Part shown: piece after piece, positions 42,654 to 50,850 of the stretch
Layout: each line of letters opens with the position of its first letter
Position numbering within the stretch: the stretch's first letter is position 1
Position numbers and translations under genes: made by a program
Notes under the pieces: generated by a model
Told to the model about the DNA's origin: nothing
The model's database searches: none
Seen by the model: only the letters and a program-made list of their open reading frames with translations
Assembly (NCBI GenBank): GCA_944391395.1
Contig: CALXTI010000005.1
Coordinates: forward strand, 1-64,000
Reading direction: 5' to 3'
Origin: an uncultured Alphaproteobacteria bacterium
GTDB taxonomy: Bacteria > Pseudomonadota > Alphaproteobacteria > RF32 > CAG-239
Length of the DNA stretch: 64,000 nucleotides

Positions 42654-43145
42654 TTATTTTTTGGCTAAATCAAAATCTTTTAAGAAATCTTCCATTTCCT
42701 GCTCGTGTTCAAGCTCTTCTTTTAAGATATGGGCGGAGATGCGGAAAGTTTCATAATCTTTGCCGAAGCACAAATCGCAAATGTTTTGATACCGCCCGAC
42801 GGCGCAGCGTTCGGACAGCAGGTTTTGCATAACGAGCGTGGCGGTGTCTTCTTTTTGCGGTGCTTCGTATTTGCATTTGGCGTGTTTGCTCCAATCATCG
42901 GGGTTTAGAATCGGAGTTCCCCCCAGTTGCACAATTCGGTCAGCCAACATGTCGGCGTGTTCCAGTTCTTCTTTGGCGTGTTCGGCAAATTCCGCCGCCA
43001 CCGCAGGCCGCATTTGTCCGGCGGCAAGCTTGGCGCCCAGCCAATATTGATAATATGCCAGCCATTCTTCGGCATACGCTTCATTTAAAATTTGCAAGAG
43101 TTCTTCTAAATTGATTTTAATGATTTTTTGCGCGGTTTCAGCCAT
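42654..43145 (-). CDS. Ferritin-like (Dps-like) protein with a Cys pair
   Basis: A 163-residue four-helix protein. Ferroxidase-type ligands are visible in AYAEEWLAYYQYW, EHAKEELEHADMLADRI and LKEELEHEQEME. The segment ERCAVGRYQNICDLCFGKDY adds a conserved Cys pair, which resembles the Dps-like 'thioferritin' (DPSL) branch known from archaea and Bacteroides. The role is probably iron storage and peroxide detoxification in the cytoplasm of an anaerobe. AAGGAG precedes the start. Confidence 0.75.
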   Translation of the reverse strand: MAETAQKIIKINLEELLQILNEAYAEEWLAYYQYWLGAKLAAGQMRPAVAAEFAEHAKEELEHADMLADRIVQLGGTPILNPDDWSKHAKCKYEAPQKEDTATLVMQNLLSERCAVGRYQNICDLCFGKDYETFRISAHILKEELEHEQEMEDFLKDFDLAKK

Positions 43146-43297
43146 GTTTTTCTCCTTTTTTGCAAAAATTTTGTTTTCGATTTATAGGTATGATTGTTTT
43201 TTTGAAAATCAATGAGGGGATTTTTAAAAATTTTACCGGAGTTTAAGTTTTTGGTTTTATACTTTGTTTATGGATAACGCCAAAAAAGGAGTTTGAA

Positions 43298-43933
43298 ATG
43301 GTTTTGATTGCGCCCAGCATACTTTCGGCCGATTTTGGCCGCCTGCGCGAAGAGGTTGCGGCTTTGGAAGCGGCCGGCGCCGATTTGCTGCATTGCGACG
43401 TGATGGACGGGCATTATGTGCCGAACCTGACTTTCGGTCCGGCCGTGCTCAAAAGTATCAGGCCTTATACCAAATTGGATTTTGATGTGCATTTGATGGT
43501 TAAAAATCCGGATAAAATGCTTGCCTGGTTTGCCGAGGCCGGTGCCGATGTTTTGACCGTGCATGCGGAGGCCTGCCGGCATCTTGACCGCACGTTGGCC
43601 GAAATCAAAGCTTTGGGGCTGAAAGCCGGCGTTTCGCTCAATCCGGCGACTTCGGAAGAAGTTTTGGCATACGTTTTGGACAAGGTTGATCAAATTTTGG
43701 TGATGACGGTGAATCCGGGTTTCGGCGGGCAAAGTTTTATTCCGGCGCAGCTTGGCAAAATCGCCCGCGTTAAAGAAATGATAAAAGGGCGTAACATCAA
43801 AATCGAGGTTGACGGCGGCATCAATCCGCTGACGGCGGCAGAGTGCGCTGCTGCCGGCGCCGATATTCTGGTGGCCGGCACGGCGGTTTTTGCCGGTGGC
43901 GATTATAAAAAGAACATGGACGCCCTGCGTTAA
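43298..43933 (+). CDS. rpe: Ribulose-phosphate 3-epimerase
   Basis: A 211-residue TIM-barrel enzyme of the pentose phosphate pathway converting ribulose-5-P to xylulose-5-P. The motifs [34 protein letters not shown] (metal His and Asp), [10 protein letters not shown] and EVDGGIN are all present. AAGGAG precedes the ATG. Confidence 0.97.
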   Translation: MVLIAPSILSADFGRLREEVAALEAAGADLLHCDVMDGHYVPNLTFGPAVLKSIRPYTKLDFDVHLMVKNPDKMLAWFAEAGADVLTVHAEACRHLDRTLAEIKALGLKAGVSLNPATSEEVLAYVLDKVDQILVMTVNPGFGGQSFIPAQLGKIARVKEMIKGRNIKIEVDGGINPLTAAECAAAGADILVAGTAVFAGGDYKKNMDALR

Positions 43934-43971
43934 AAAACAGGCATCCTTTTTTATCGGTAAGGAGAAAAGCG

Positions 43972-44673
43972 ATGACGACAATCATGGTGGTGGAAGACGA
44001 AGAAGCGTTGGCGCTGTTGTTGAAATACAATCTGGAAAAAGAAGGCTATGAGGTTGTGGTCGAATCGCGCGGCAGTCGGGTTTTGGGGCAGGTGGAAAAA
44101 TATTGTCCGTCGGTGATATTGCTTGATTGGATGTTGCCGGAATTATCAGGCGTGGAAATTTGCAAGCTCATTCGCTCCAAGCCGGATATTAAAAGTATTC
44201 CGATTATCATGCTGACCGCCAAAGGGCAGGAAGAAGACAAGGTCAAAGGTTTGTCGGCCGGCGCCGATGATTATGTTACCAAACCGTTTTCGGTGCCGGA
44301 GCTGATGGCGCGGGTCAGGGCCAACTTGCGCCGCGCGCCGGAAGTTTCGACGGTTAAAGAACTCTTTTTTGAAGACATCCGCATGGATTTGATTACCAAA
44401 AAAGTTTTTCGGGGCGAAAACTATGTTCACCTCGGGCCGACGGAGTTTCGGCTGCTTAAGATGCTGATGGAAACGCCGGGCAAAGTCTTTTCGCGCGAGG
44501 TTTTGTTAAAAACCGTGTGGGGCGATAATATTTATGTGGAATCGCGAACGGTGGACGTGCATATCCGGCGCTTGCGCAAATCGCTTAATGAATACGGGCC
44601 GGATTATATCCGCACGGTGCGCGCCACCGGATACGCCATTGACAGCCATCAACCCGCGGGCGAAGAAGGTTAA
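43972..44673 (+). CDS. phoB: PhoB-like response regulator
   Basis: A 233-residue OmpR/PhoB-family regulator. The receiver domain has Glu9, Asp10 and the phospho-acceptor Asp52 (VILLDWMLPELSG), plus Lys in VTKPFS near 103. The winged-helix DNA-binding domain covers residues 130-225 (VHIRRLRKSLNEYGPDYIRT). It resembles PhoB, the phosphate-starvation activator, but no phoR or pst genes flank it, so its signal is uncertain. Confidence 0.85.
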   Translation: MTTIMVVEDEEALALLLKYNLEKEGYEVVVESRGSRVLGQVEKYCPSVILLDWMLPELSGVEICKLIRSKPDIKSIPIIMLTAKGQEEDKVKGLSAGADDYVTKPFSVPELMARVRANLRRAPEVSTVKELFFEDIRMDLITKKVFRGENYVHLGPTEFRLLKMLMETPGKVFSREVLLKTVWGDNIYVESRTVDVHIRRLRKSLNEYGPDYIRTVRATGYAIDSHQPAGEEG

Positions 44674-44745
44674 AACAATTTCCGGCTCATTGTAGAATTA
44701 TAACGATTTTCGGCTCGTTATAGAACTAAAACGATTTTCAGTCTG
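44674..44745. repeat. 28-bp tandem repeat, two and a half copies
   Basis: Copies start at 44674, 44702 and 44730 (AACAATTTCCGGCTC, AACGATTTTCGGCTC, AACGATTTTCAGTCTG). They lie right behind the phoB-like gene. Confidence 0.65.
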
Positions 44746-44853
44746 CTGCTGCGGAAAGCCGTGGCGCGTTGCTGTTTTTTTTCTAAATCATTTTTCCCTG
44801 CTTTTAAGTGAGCGCGCCAAGTGTGCGACAAAAGTTATATGACCTTTGTTTTC

Positions 44854-44883
44854 TTGACTTCGGCACGCGTTTTTTGTTATCCT
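44854..44883 (+). promoter_or_regulatory. Candidate promoter of the pilin leader
   Basis: TTGACT (44854-44859) and TATCCT (44878-44883), spacing 18 bp. A transcript would start near 44890 and carry a leader of about 240 nt. Confidence 0.5.
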
Positions 44884-44884
44884 G

Positions 44885-45097
44885 ACAACAAGATGGCCGA
44901 GTTGGCCGTCTGGGAATTAGACATTCCATGACAACGCGTCTGTAAGTATAGGACGTTAAATATTATACGCCGACTGGTTGTTTTTTATAAAATGACCGGA
45001 AGGCGGTAGAATAAGCCTTGCGGTCAATATACCGCGCTATATCGTTGTCATAGTTGTCTACTTCCGGTCGCTTTTGAATTTTGAAAGCGATTTTTTT
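44885..45097 (+). ncRNA. Structured leader RNA with a terminator, upstream of prepilin gene 3
   Basis: No gene is seen in the 459-bp gap 44674-45132; instead it holds nested stems. They are ATGACAACG (44928-44936) with CGTTGTCAT (45043-45051); GACCGGAA...GTAGA (44994-45010) with TCTAC-TTCCGGTC (45057-45069); and an inner GCGGT/ACCGC (45020-45035). An intrinsic terminator (TCGCTTT/AAAGCGA plus T7, 45068-45097) follows, 35 bp before the pilin ATG, and its stem shares two bases with the preceding stem. It is either a terminator-controlled riboswitch-like leader or a free small RNA. It does not match riboswitches I know. Confidence 0.55.
45068..45097 (+). terminator. Terminator in the pilin 3 leader
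   Basis: A 7-bp stem with a 9-base loop and seven T residues, just ahead of the ribosome site AAGGAAGG of the prepilin gene. Confidence 0.7.
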
Positions 45098-45132
45098 GTA
45101 AGTGAAACTTAAATTACAAAAGGAAGGTTACT

Positions 45133-45798
45133 ATGAAACATATTAATGAAAACGGCCGTTCCATGGTCGAAATGCTGGGCGTTTTGGCGATTATCGGCGT
45201 CTTGTCCGTCGGTGGTATCGCCGGTTATTCCAAAGCCATGAACAAATACAAAATCAACAAAACCAACGATCAGGTTTCAATGTTGGTCGCCAACATCCGC
45301 ACCCTGTTCTCCTCGCAGAACAACTATGAAGGTTTGAATAATGCCCAGGCGATTAAATTCGGTGTGGTCCCGAATGATATGTATGAATCAAGCACAAGCA
45401 GTACGGTAACTGTTGATGATATAAAAAATGCTTTTGGTGGCGCGGTCTTTATTAACGCGAGCGGTACGGATGCTGCGCATCTAACTTCGGCGTTTATCGT
45501 TGAATATCAAAACATTCCGGAAGAAGCCTGCGTCAACATTTTGACCTCGGACTGGGGTTCCGGTCAGGGGTCCGGCTTGATTGCTATCGGTGTTGAGGCA
45601 ACTGCAACCGTTGCTGCTGGAGGTTCTGCTTCAGCGGGAGATTTGTTGAATGATATCTATGTCGGCGATGCCGGTGCTTCCGGTGATGATGGTTCTATTG
45701 GTACGCCGGGTGGTACGGCACAGTCCGCACCGTTTGCGGTCAGCGAAGCGATTGATGCTTGCGGTACGGCTAATACCATTTATTGGAAGTACTATTAA
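45133..45798 (+). CDS. Prepilin-like protein 3 (probable type IV pilin)
   Basis: A 221-residue protein with a short leader (MKHINENG) cut before RSMVEMLGVLAIIGVLSVGG, with Glu at +5. The C-terminal domain has the pattern of type IVb/PilS-like pilins: FGVVPNDM, FGGAVFI, IPEEACVNIL (Cys) and a second Cys near the end (IDACGTANTIYWKYY), so a terminal disulfide is likely. The Gly/Ala/Ser-rich loop (about residues 150-200) is low complexity and probably surface exposed. Of the three prepilins it looks most like a major subunit, and it is preceded by a long structured leader. Confidence 0.8.
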   Translation: MKHINENGRSMVEMLGVLAIIGVLSVGGIAGYSKAMNKYKINKTNDQVSMLVANIRTLFSSQNNYEGLNNAQAIKFGVVPNDMYESSTSSTVTVDDIKNAFGGAVFINASGTDAAHLTSAFIVEYQNIPEEACVNILTSDWGSGQGSGLIAIGVEATATVAAGGSASAGDLLNDIYVGDAGASGDDGSIGTPGGTAQSAPFAVSEAIDACGTANTIYWKYY

Positions 45799-46198
45799 TA
45801 TAAGCAGGTTTTATGCTTAAAAGCGGCAATCCCTATAAGCGGCTTTCGGGCATAAAAAAACGAAAATATTGTTTCAAAGCGGTTCCCTAGCCGCGGCAAA
45901 ATAATATTTTCCCCTAAAAAACTCCCGTAACAAACGTTGCGGGAGTTTCCTTTTGCCACACTCTGCCGATTGTTCAACGCCGATAAAATATAAGGTAAAA
46001 AAAGGATAAGCATAAGATGAAAAAATATTGTTATATGGCGATATTGCTTTTTGTATGAGGCGGATGATAAATAAGAATAGCGTTTGCAACAATTTCGAAA
46101 TAAATGTTGATTGAATTGTCCGATAATTTAGGTTGTTTATTTTTATATCTGCTGTCATTATATGGCGCAGGAAATTTTAATTATGGAGAAAAGCGATT
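45799..46198 (+). other. Intergenic region between prepilin 3 and adhE
   Basis: A 400-bp gap. It contains the prepilin terminator at 45919-45954 and an earlier imperfect TTTATGC/GCATAAA hairpin around 45810-45856. The remaining AT-rich part probably holds the adhE promoter, but no clear boxes stand out. Frames on the minus strand here are not convincing genes. Confidence 0.5.
45919..45954 (+). terminator. Terminator of prepilin gene 3
   Basis: AAACTCCCGTAAC pairs with GTTGCGGGAGTTT (one U-G pair) over a four-base loop, followed by CCTTTT. Confidence 0.8.
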
Positions 46199-48817
46199 AT
46201 GGCTCAGAAAGATGTGAATGCCGTTGATGAAGCGGCCGAACAAAAATATATTGACGAACTGGTTGAAAAGGTCAGCCAGGCGCAAAAGAAATTTGCCGAA
46301 TACAGCCAGGAACAGGTGGATTATATTTTCCGCCGCGTGGCGTTGAAGATGAGTTCGTTGAGAATTCCTCTGGCAAAAATGGCCGTGGAAGAAACCGGCA
46401 TGGGCGTGGTGGAAGACAAAGTTATCAAAAACCACTTTGCTGCGGAATATATCTACAACAAGTTCAAAAACACCAAAACCTGCGGAATAATTGAAGAAGA
46501 CAAAGACAATGGTCTGATTAAGATGGCCGAACCTTTGGGCGTTATCGCCGGCGTGGTGCCGACCACAAACCCGACGTCAACGGCGATTTTTAAGACTTTA
46601 ATCGCTTTGAAGACCCGCAACGGCATTATCTTTTCACCGCATCCGCGTGCCAAAAAATGCACGGTGGAAGCCGCGCGTATCATGTTGGAAGAGGCGGTTA
46701 AAGCCGGCGCACCGGAAAATATTATCGGCTGGATTGACGAGCCGTCGATTTTGCGGACGCAATATTTAATGCAGCATCCGAAAGTTGACATTATTTTGGC
46801 AACCGGTGGTCCGGGAATGGTTAAATCAGCTTATTCTTCCGGCAAACCGGCGTTGGGCGTCGGCGCGGGTAACACGCCGGCGGTGATGGACGAAACCGCC
46901 GATATTCAGATGGCGGTCAGCTCGGTTTTGATGTCCAAAACTTTTGACAACGGCATGATTTGCGCTTCCGAACAATCGGTTGTGGTGGTCAAAGATATTT
47001 ATGACGCGGTTAAGGCCGAATTCTTAAAGCGCGGCGCTTATATTTTGTCAGCCAAAGAAAAAGAAAAACTTGCCAACGTGATTATGATTGACGGTAAGTT
47101 AAACTCCAAAATCGTCGGTCAAAAGGCGGCAACAATCGCGGAAATGGCCGGTATAAAAGTTGCGCCGGAAACAAAAGTGTTGATTGCCGAAGTTTCCAAA
47201 GTCGGCAAAGAAGAACCGTTCTCGGCCGAAAAACTTTCGCCGGTGTTGGCAATGTATAAAGCAAACGATTTTGAGGCCGCAACCAAACGCGCCGAAGAAT
47301 TGGTCGCTTTTGGCGGCAACGGACATACTTCCGTTTTGTACACCAATCCGGCCAATGATGAAAGAATCAAAACTTTCGGACACCGCCTGCGCACCGGCCG
47401 CGTGATGATTAACTGTCCGTCATCGCAGGGCGCTATCGGCGATATTTACAACTTCAGACTTGAACCGTCGTTGACTTTGGGTTGCGGTTCATGGGGCGGA
47501 AACTCGGTTAGTGAAAATGTGGGAGTAAAACATCTGATGAATATTAAAAACGTTGCAAAAAGAGAAGAAAATATGTTGTGGTTTAAAGTTCCGCCGAAAA
47601 TTTACTTTAAGCCGGGGTCGCTGTCTTTTGCCTTAAAAGAGCTGGCCGGAAAAAAACGCGCGTTTATCATTACCGATAAGTCGCTGTTTGATTTGGGCTA
47701 TACCCGCAAAGTAACCGACATTTTGGAACCGTTGGGCATTCAGTGCCAGATTTTCAGCGATGTCCGTCCGGATCCGGATTTGACGACGATTAACAAAGCC
47801 AAAGCGATGGTGGATACGTTTGCGCCTGATGTGTTGATTGCTTTGGGCGGTGGTTCGCCGATTGACGCAGCCAAAATTTTATGGATTATGTATGAACATC
47901 CGGAATTGAAGTTTGAGGATTTGGCAATGCGCTTTATGGATATCCGCAAACGTATTTTCGAATTTCCGCAATTAGGGCAAAAAGCCGAGATGGTCGCCAT
48001 TCCGACCACGTCCGGTACCGGTTCGGAAGTAACGCCGTTCTCAATTATTACCGATGATTCCACCAACATTAAATACGCGATTGCCGACTATGCTTTGACG
48101 CCTTCCATGGCGATTGTCGACACCGATTTGGTTTTGACAATGCCGAAAGGTTTGTGCGCGGCTTCGGGTATTGACGTGATGACGCATGCTTTGGAATCGT
48201 ATGTGTCATCCATGGCAACCGAATATACCCGCGGACTTTCGGTTGAAGCCGGACGTTTGATTTTGAACTATCTGCCGACTTCATACAAAACGGCGGATGT
48301 TAAGGCGCGCGAGCATGTGCATCATGCGGCAACCATTGCCGGTATGGCGTTTGCCAACGCTTTCTTAGGCGTTTGCCACTCCATGGCGCATAAACTGGGC
48401 GCGGCTTTCCATATTCCGCACGGTTTTGCCAACGCGCTGCTGATTTCGCAGGTTATCCGCTACAATGCGACGGATTGTCCGGTTAAGCAATGCGCTTTTC
48501 CGCAGTATCGTTATCCGAACGCCAAAGCGGCTTATGCGGCTTTTGCCGAAGGAATCGGCTTGAAAGGCAAAACCGATGATGAGAAAGTTGATAACCTGAT
48601 TAAGGCGATTGAAGGGCTTAAGAAGGATTTGAACATTCCGCTTTCTATCAAAGAATGGGGAATCTCCAAAGAAGATTTCACCGAGGCGATGAAAACGCTG
48701 CCGACACTGGCCTTTGACGACCAATGCACCGGCACCAATCCGCGTTATCCGCTGATTGAAGAAATCGAAAAGCTTTATTGGCTGGCTTATGAAGGAAATT
48801 ATAACTTCAATATGTAA
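46199..48817 (+). CDS. adhE: Bifunctional acetaldehyde-CoA/alcohol dehydrogenase
   Basis: An 872-residue fusion enzyme reducing acetyl-CoA to ethanol with two NADH. The N-terminal aldehyde dehydrogenase has the catalytic Cys255 (TFDNGMICASEQS). The C-terminal iron-dependent alcohol dehydrogenase has GGGSPIDAAKIL and the metal segments DVMTHALESY, GVCHSMAHKLG and HIPHGFANALL. Length and domain order match E. coli AdhE, a spirosome-forming protein. Its presence with ldh indicates mixed-acid or ethanol fermentation. A GGAG site lies upstream. Confidence 0.97.
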   Translation: MAQKDVNAVDEAAEQKYIDELVEKVSQAQKKFAEYSQEQVDYIFRRVALKMSSLRIPLAKMAVEETGMGVVEDKVIKNHFAAEYIYNKFKNTKTCGIIEEDKDNGLIKMAEPLGVIAGVVPTTNPTSTAIFKTLIALKTRNGIIFSPHPRAKKCTVEAARIMLEEAVKAGAPENIIGWIDEPSILRTQYLMQHPKVDIILATGGPGMVKSAYSSGKPALGVGAGNTPAVMDETADIQMAVSSVLMSKTFDNGMICASEQSVVVVKDIYDAVKAEFLKRGAYILSAKEKEKLANVIMIDGKLNSKIVGQKAATIAEMAGIKVAPETKVLIAEVSKVGKEEPFSAEKLSPVLAMYKANDFEAATKRAEELVAFGGNGHTSVLYTNPANDERIKTFGHRLRTGRVMINCPSSQGAIGDIYNFRLEPSLTLGCGSWGGNSVSENVGVKHLMNIKNVAKREENMLWFKVPPKIYFKPGSLSFALKELAGKKRAFIITDKSLFDLGYTRKVTDILEPLGIQCQIFSDVRPDPDLTTINKAKAMVDTFAPDVLIALGGGSPIDAAKILWIMYEHPELKFEDLAMRFMDIRKRIFEFPQLGQKAEMVAIPTTSGTGSEVTPFSIITDDSTNIKYAIADYALTPSMAIVDTDLVLTMPKGLCAASGIDVMTHALESYVSSMATEYTRGLSVEAGRLILNYLPTSYKTADVKAREHVHHAATIAGMAFANAFLGVCHSMAHKLGAAFHIPHGFANALLISQVIRYNATDCPVKQCAFPQYRYPNAKAAYAAFAEGIGLKGKTDDEKVDNLIKAIEGLKKDLNIPLSIKEWGISKEDFTEAMKTLPTLAFDDQCTGTNPRYPLIEEIEKLYWLAYEGNYNFNM

Positions 48818-48836
48818 AGCTTGCCTTGATTAAGCG

Positions 48837-48870
48837 AATCCCCCGTGAGTTTATGCTCGCGGGGGATTTT
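48837..48870 (+). terminator. Terminator of adhE
   Basis: ATCCCCCG-T-GAG pairs with CTC-G-CGGGGGAT over a six-base loop, followed by TTT. Confidence 0.8.
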
Positions 48871-48911
48871 ACATTGAATCGAATTAAATTTCGGTAACGG
48901 CGTGGTGATAA

Positions 48912-49208
48912 TTATTTATCAGAATCTTGAGATGTATTGGCAGAATCCGTTTGTTCATGAATCGGCTGTTCGTCAATCAAGCTGACCGAGAACCATTTGC
49001 GGTAAAAATACAAAAGCTTTGCCATATCAAAGGCTAGGATGTTTCCCGTTATTTCGGCGCGTTTTAACTTGATTTCGGCAATACCGGTCGCTGCCGAAAC
49101 CCGCGAGGCGCTTAAACCCAGTTGTTTGCGATATTCGCCCAGGCAACGCATGAGTTGTTTGTTAAATGACCTTTTGACCACTTTAGTGTGGCCGCTTCCT
49201 TTACTCAT
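48912..49208 (-). CDS. Small XRE-like helix-turn-helix protein, copy B
   Basis: A 98-residue near-duplicate of the protein at 19280. Residues 1-86 differ at three positions only; the last 12 residues (TDSANTSQDSDK) are unrelated. The ribosome site and leader hairpin are conserved too. Two intact, nearly identical copies 29 kb apart suggest recent duplication, gene conversion or a mobile cassette. Confidence 0.75.
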   Translation of the reverse strand: MSKGSGHTKVVKRSFNKQLMRCLGEYRKQLGLSASRVSAATGIAEIKLKRAEITGNILAFDMAKLLYFYRKWFSVSLIDEQPIHEQTDSANTSQDSDK

Positions 49209-49350
49209 ATTTTTGCTCCTTAATTTGTTTATAAATTAAAACAAAACCACCTTAAAAACTTTTAAGGTGGGGAGCTAACAAACTGTACAAACTCAGTCAG
49301 GCTTATTCGTACCCAAAGGTCTTATTTCGCCCACTCCCCAAAAAGGAGTT
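48951..49350 (-). repeat. HTH-gene repeat, copy B
   Basis: Reverse-oriented counterpart of 19135-19537. The coding part is nearly identical, the 5' spacer is diverged, and the perfect hairpin (49247-49270) and the AACTCC/GGAGT hairpin are kept. Confidence 0.85.
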
Positions 49351-49511
49351 TTTGTTTGTAAGATGTTTGTTAGACACCACCGTCAACCGACGGCAGTGCT
49401 TATATTAAAAAACTGTGCGGATATTGCAAGCAAAAATTATGTTTGAGGAAGTTAAAAAAATTCCCCGTCGGAAAACAACGGGGAAAATCAATAAAATATT
49501 ATTCCGGTTTA
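49209..49511. other. Intergenic region: HTH leader and DUF805 terminator
   Basis: The first 140 bp are the leader part of the repeat. The rest is AT-rich and ends in the terminator of the DUF805 gene at 49454-49485. No gene is supported. Confidence 0.55.
49454..49485 (-). terminator. Terminator of the DUF805 fusion gene
   Basis: TTCCCCGT pairs with ACGGGGAA over nine bases; in the minus direction it ends in T7. Confidence 0.75.
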
Positions 49512-50705
49512 TCAGCGCAAAACCCAGGTGATGGCGCATTCGCCGTCATCGCAAGGGTAGCACTGAGTGGGGTTGGTCAAAGCAACGGTTTGCGCCTGAC
49601 GCTGGCGAATTTGCACCATTTGCAGCCCCATCAAACGCCAAGGCGTCTGCATGATTGCCATGCAGCTGTCTTCGTCAATCTCTTCCATAACAATGACATA
49701 TGATTCGGAAAAGCCGAAAAAGCTGACCGGAAAACCAAGGGCGGAAACAATTCCCGTGCCGCCGGAAACCGGCATATCGGCCGGAACCAGCCGCATGTCA
49801 AGCACGGATTTGTTGCTTAGCCAGGTATAGGTACCTTTTTGGGCATAAACCGCGTTGATGGCGTCTTGGCTGGCAATAAACTGCGCCTCGGTTCGCAGCG
49901 CATTTTGGAGCAGACTTTTTTGGTATGTGTAGGTCAGCACGTTGCTGAAAGTGTAGCAAAAGATGTTTAGGGCGAAATAAAAAACAATAATCCAAAACGC
50001 GGTTTTTTCAACGGTCGGATTATTGAGCGCCGGAACATCGCCGTATTGATTGACCTCCGTTTTGCCGCGACGGCAGACAAACACCAGACAGCGCAACGAA
50101 ACGATTATGACTGTCGCGGACGCGATTATGATGACATAGCGCAAGGCGCTGAATATCGCAAGTTTTGCCGGAAAATCCGAAAGTGCAAACGCAACGGCGC
50201 CGATGATGACGGCGGCGGCAAAACCGTAAGTGAGCCAGTTGAAACAACCGTTCCACAGATTTTTGCCGATATCGTGCAAGCGACGACTCAAAACCGCGAA
50301 CATCGGCACTAAAAGCAGCAGATAACAAATGTTTGCCAGTATGTCAAAAAATCCGCAAAATGCACCTAAAAACGAGGTTATGAAAGTGACGGTGAAAAAA
50401 CCGAGACCGAATGAAAAATATTCATAACGCGAGGCGCGGCCGGAAAAGACGAAATAATTTTTCAAACATTTTATAAAGTTTTTCCAGACGCCGGTTTCCC
50501 GAACCGGAACCGCCGCCGTTGTTTCCGTCTTTTTAACGTCGGTCGGGAAATGTGTTTTTTTATCGGTTTTCTTTACGCTCGGTTGCTTTGAGGCCGCAGC
50601 CGGGGTTGTTTTGGTCTTTTTGGTTGTTTTTTTGCGGGTTATGTTTCTTTTCTTGCTTTCCGTTTTTGCAGCGGAAGCGTCTTTCTTTTCAGTTTTGGCT
50701 GCCAT
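49512..50705 (-). CDS. DUF805 membrane protein fused to a pilin-like C-terminal domain
   Basis: A 397-residue protein in three parts. Residues 1-70 are a Lys/Thr/Ala-rich cytoplasmic tail. Residues 72-225 are a DUF805 domain (YFVFSGRASRYEYF and LSRRLHDIGKNLW) with about four helices. After a further helix (FWIIVFYFALNIFCYTFS), residues 265-397 resemble the soluble part of the prepilins here: an amphipathic helix, then LVPADM, a GG turn, VSFFGFSESYVIVM and a Cys (EEIDEDSCMAIM). Compare VVPNDM and IPEEACVNIL in prepilin 3. The fusion suggests a membrane platform that presents a pilin-like domain to the periplasm. AAGGAG precedes the start. Confidence 0.7.
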   Translation of the reverse strand: MAAKTEKKDASAAKTESKKRNITRKKTTKKTKTTPAAASKQPSVKKTDKKTHFPTDVKKTETTAAVPVRETGVWKNFIKCLKNYFVFSGRASRYEYFSFGLGFFTVTFITSFLGAFCGFFDILANICYLLLLVPMFAVLSRRLHDIGKNLWNGCFNWLTYGFAAAVIIGAVAFALSDFPAKLAIFSALRYVIIIASATVIIVSLRCLVFVCRRGKTEVNQYGDVPALNNPTVEKTAFWIIVFYFALNIFCYTFSNVLTYTYQKSLLQNALRTEAQFIASQDAINAVYAQKGTYTWLSNKSVLDMRLVPADMPVSGGTGIVSALGFPVSFFGFSESYVIVMEEIDEDSCMAIMQTPWRLMGLQMVQIRQRQAQTVALTNPTQCYPCDDGECAITWVLR

Positions 50706-50789
50706 GATGTTATCTCCTTAAAAAATATTTATATGCAGATTATGCAGGGAGTTCGGTAAAAAAGCAATTAAAATGTTTTATAAACATGT

Positions 50790-50822
50790 AAAAAAACGGC
50801 AGTATATTTTGTTATACCGCCG
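50790..50822 (-). terminator. Terminator of ldh
   Basis: CGGC-A-GTATA pairs with TATAC-C-GCCG; in the minus direction it is followed by T7. Confidence 0.7.
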
Positions 50823-50850
50823 CTGATGCAAAAATATGCCGTTATTCGCT

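Noticed and set aside
44891-44930. A tRNA-like segment (GATGGCCGAGTTGGCC)
   Set aside because: It resembles a D arm, but no matching acceptor stem or T loop follows; it is better explained as a hairpin of the pilin leader.
44885-45097. A c-di-GMP riboswitch (GEMM-I)
   Set aside because: The conserved GEMM-I core and tetraloop-receptor segments are not visible, so I only call it a candidate leader RNA.
45795-46158. Minus-strand frames between prepilin 3 and adhE
   Set aside because: Low-complexity, no ribosome sites, and one spans the prepilin terminator.
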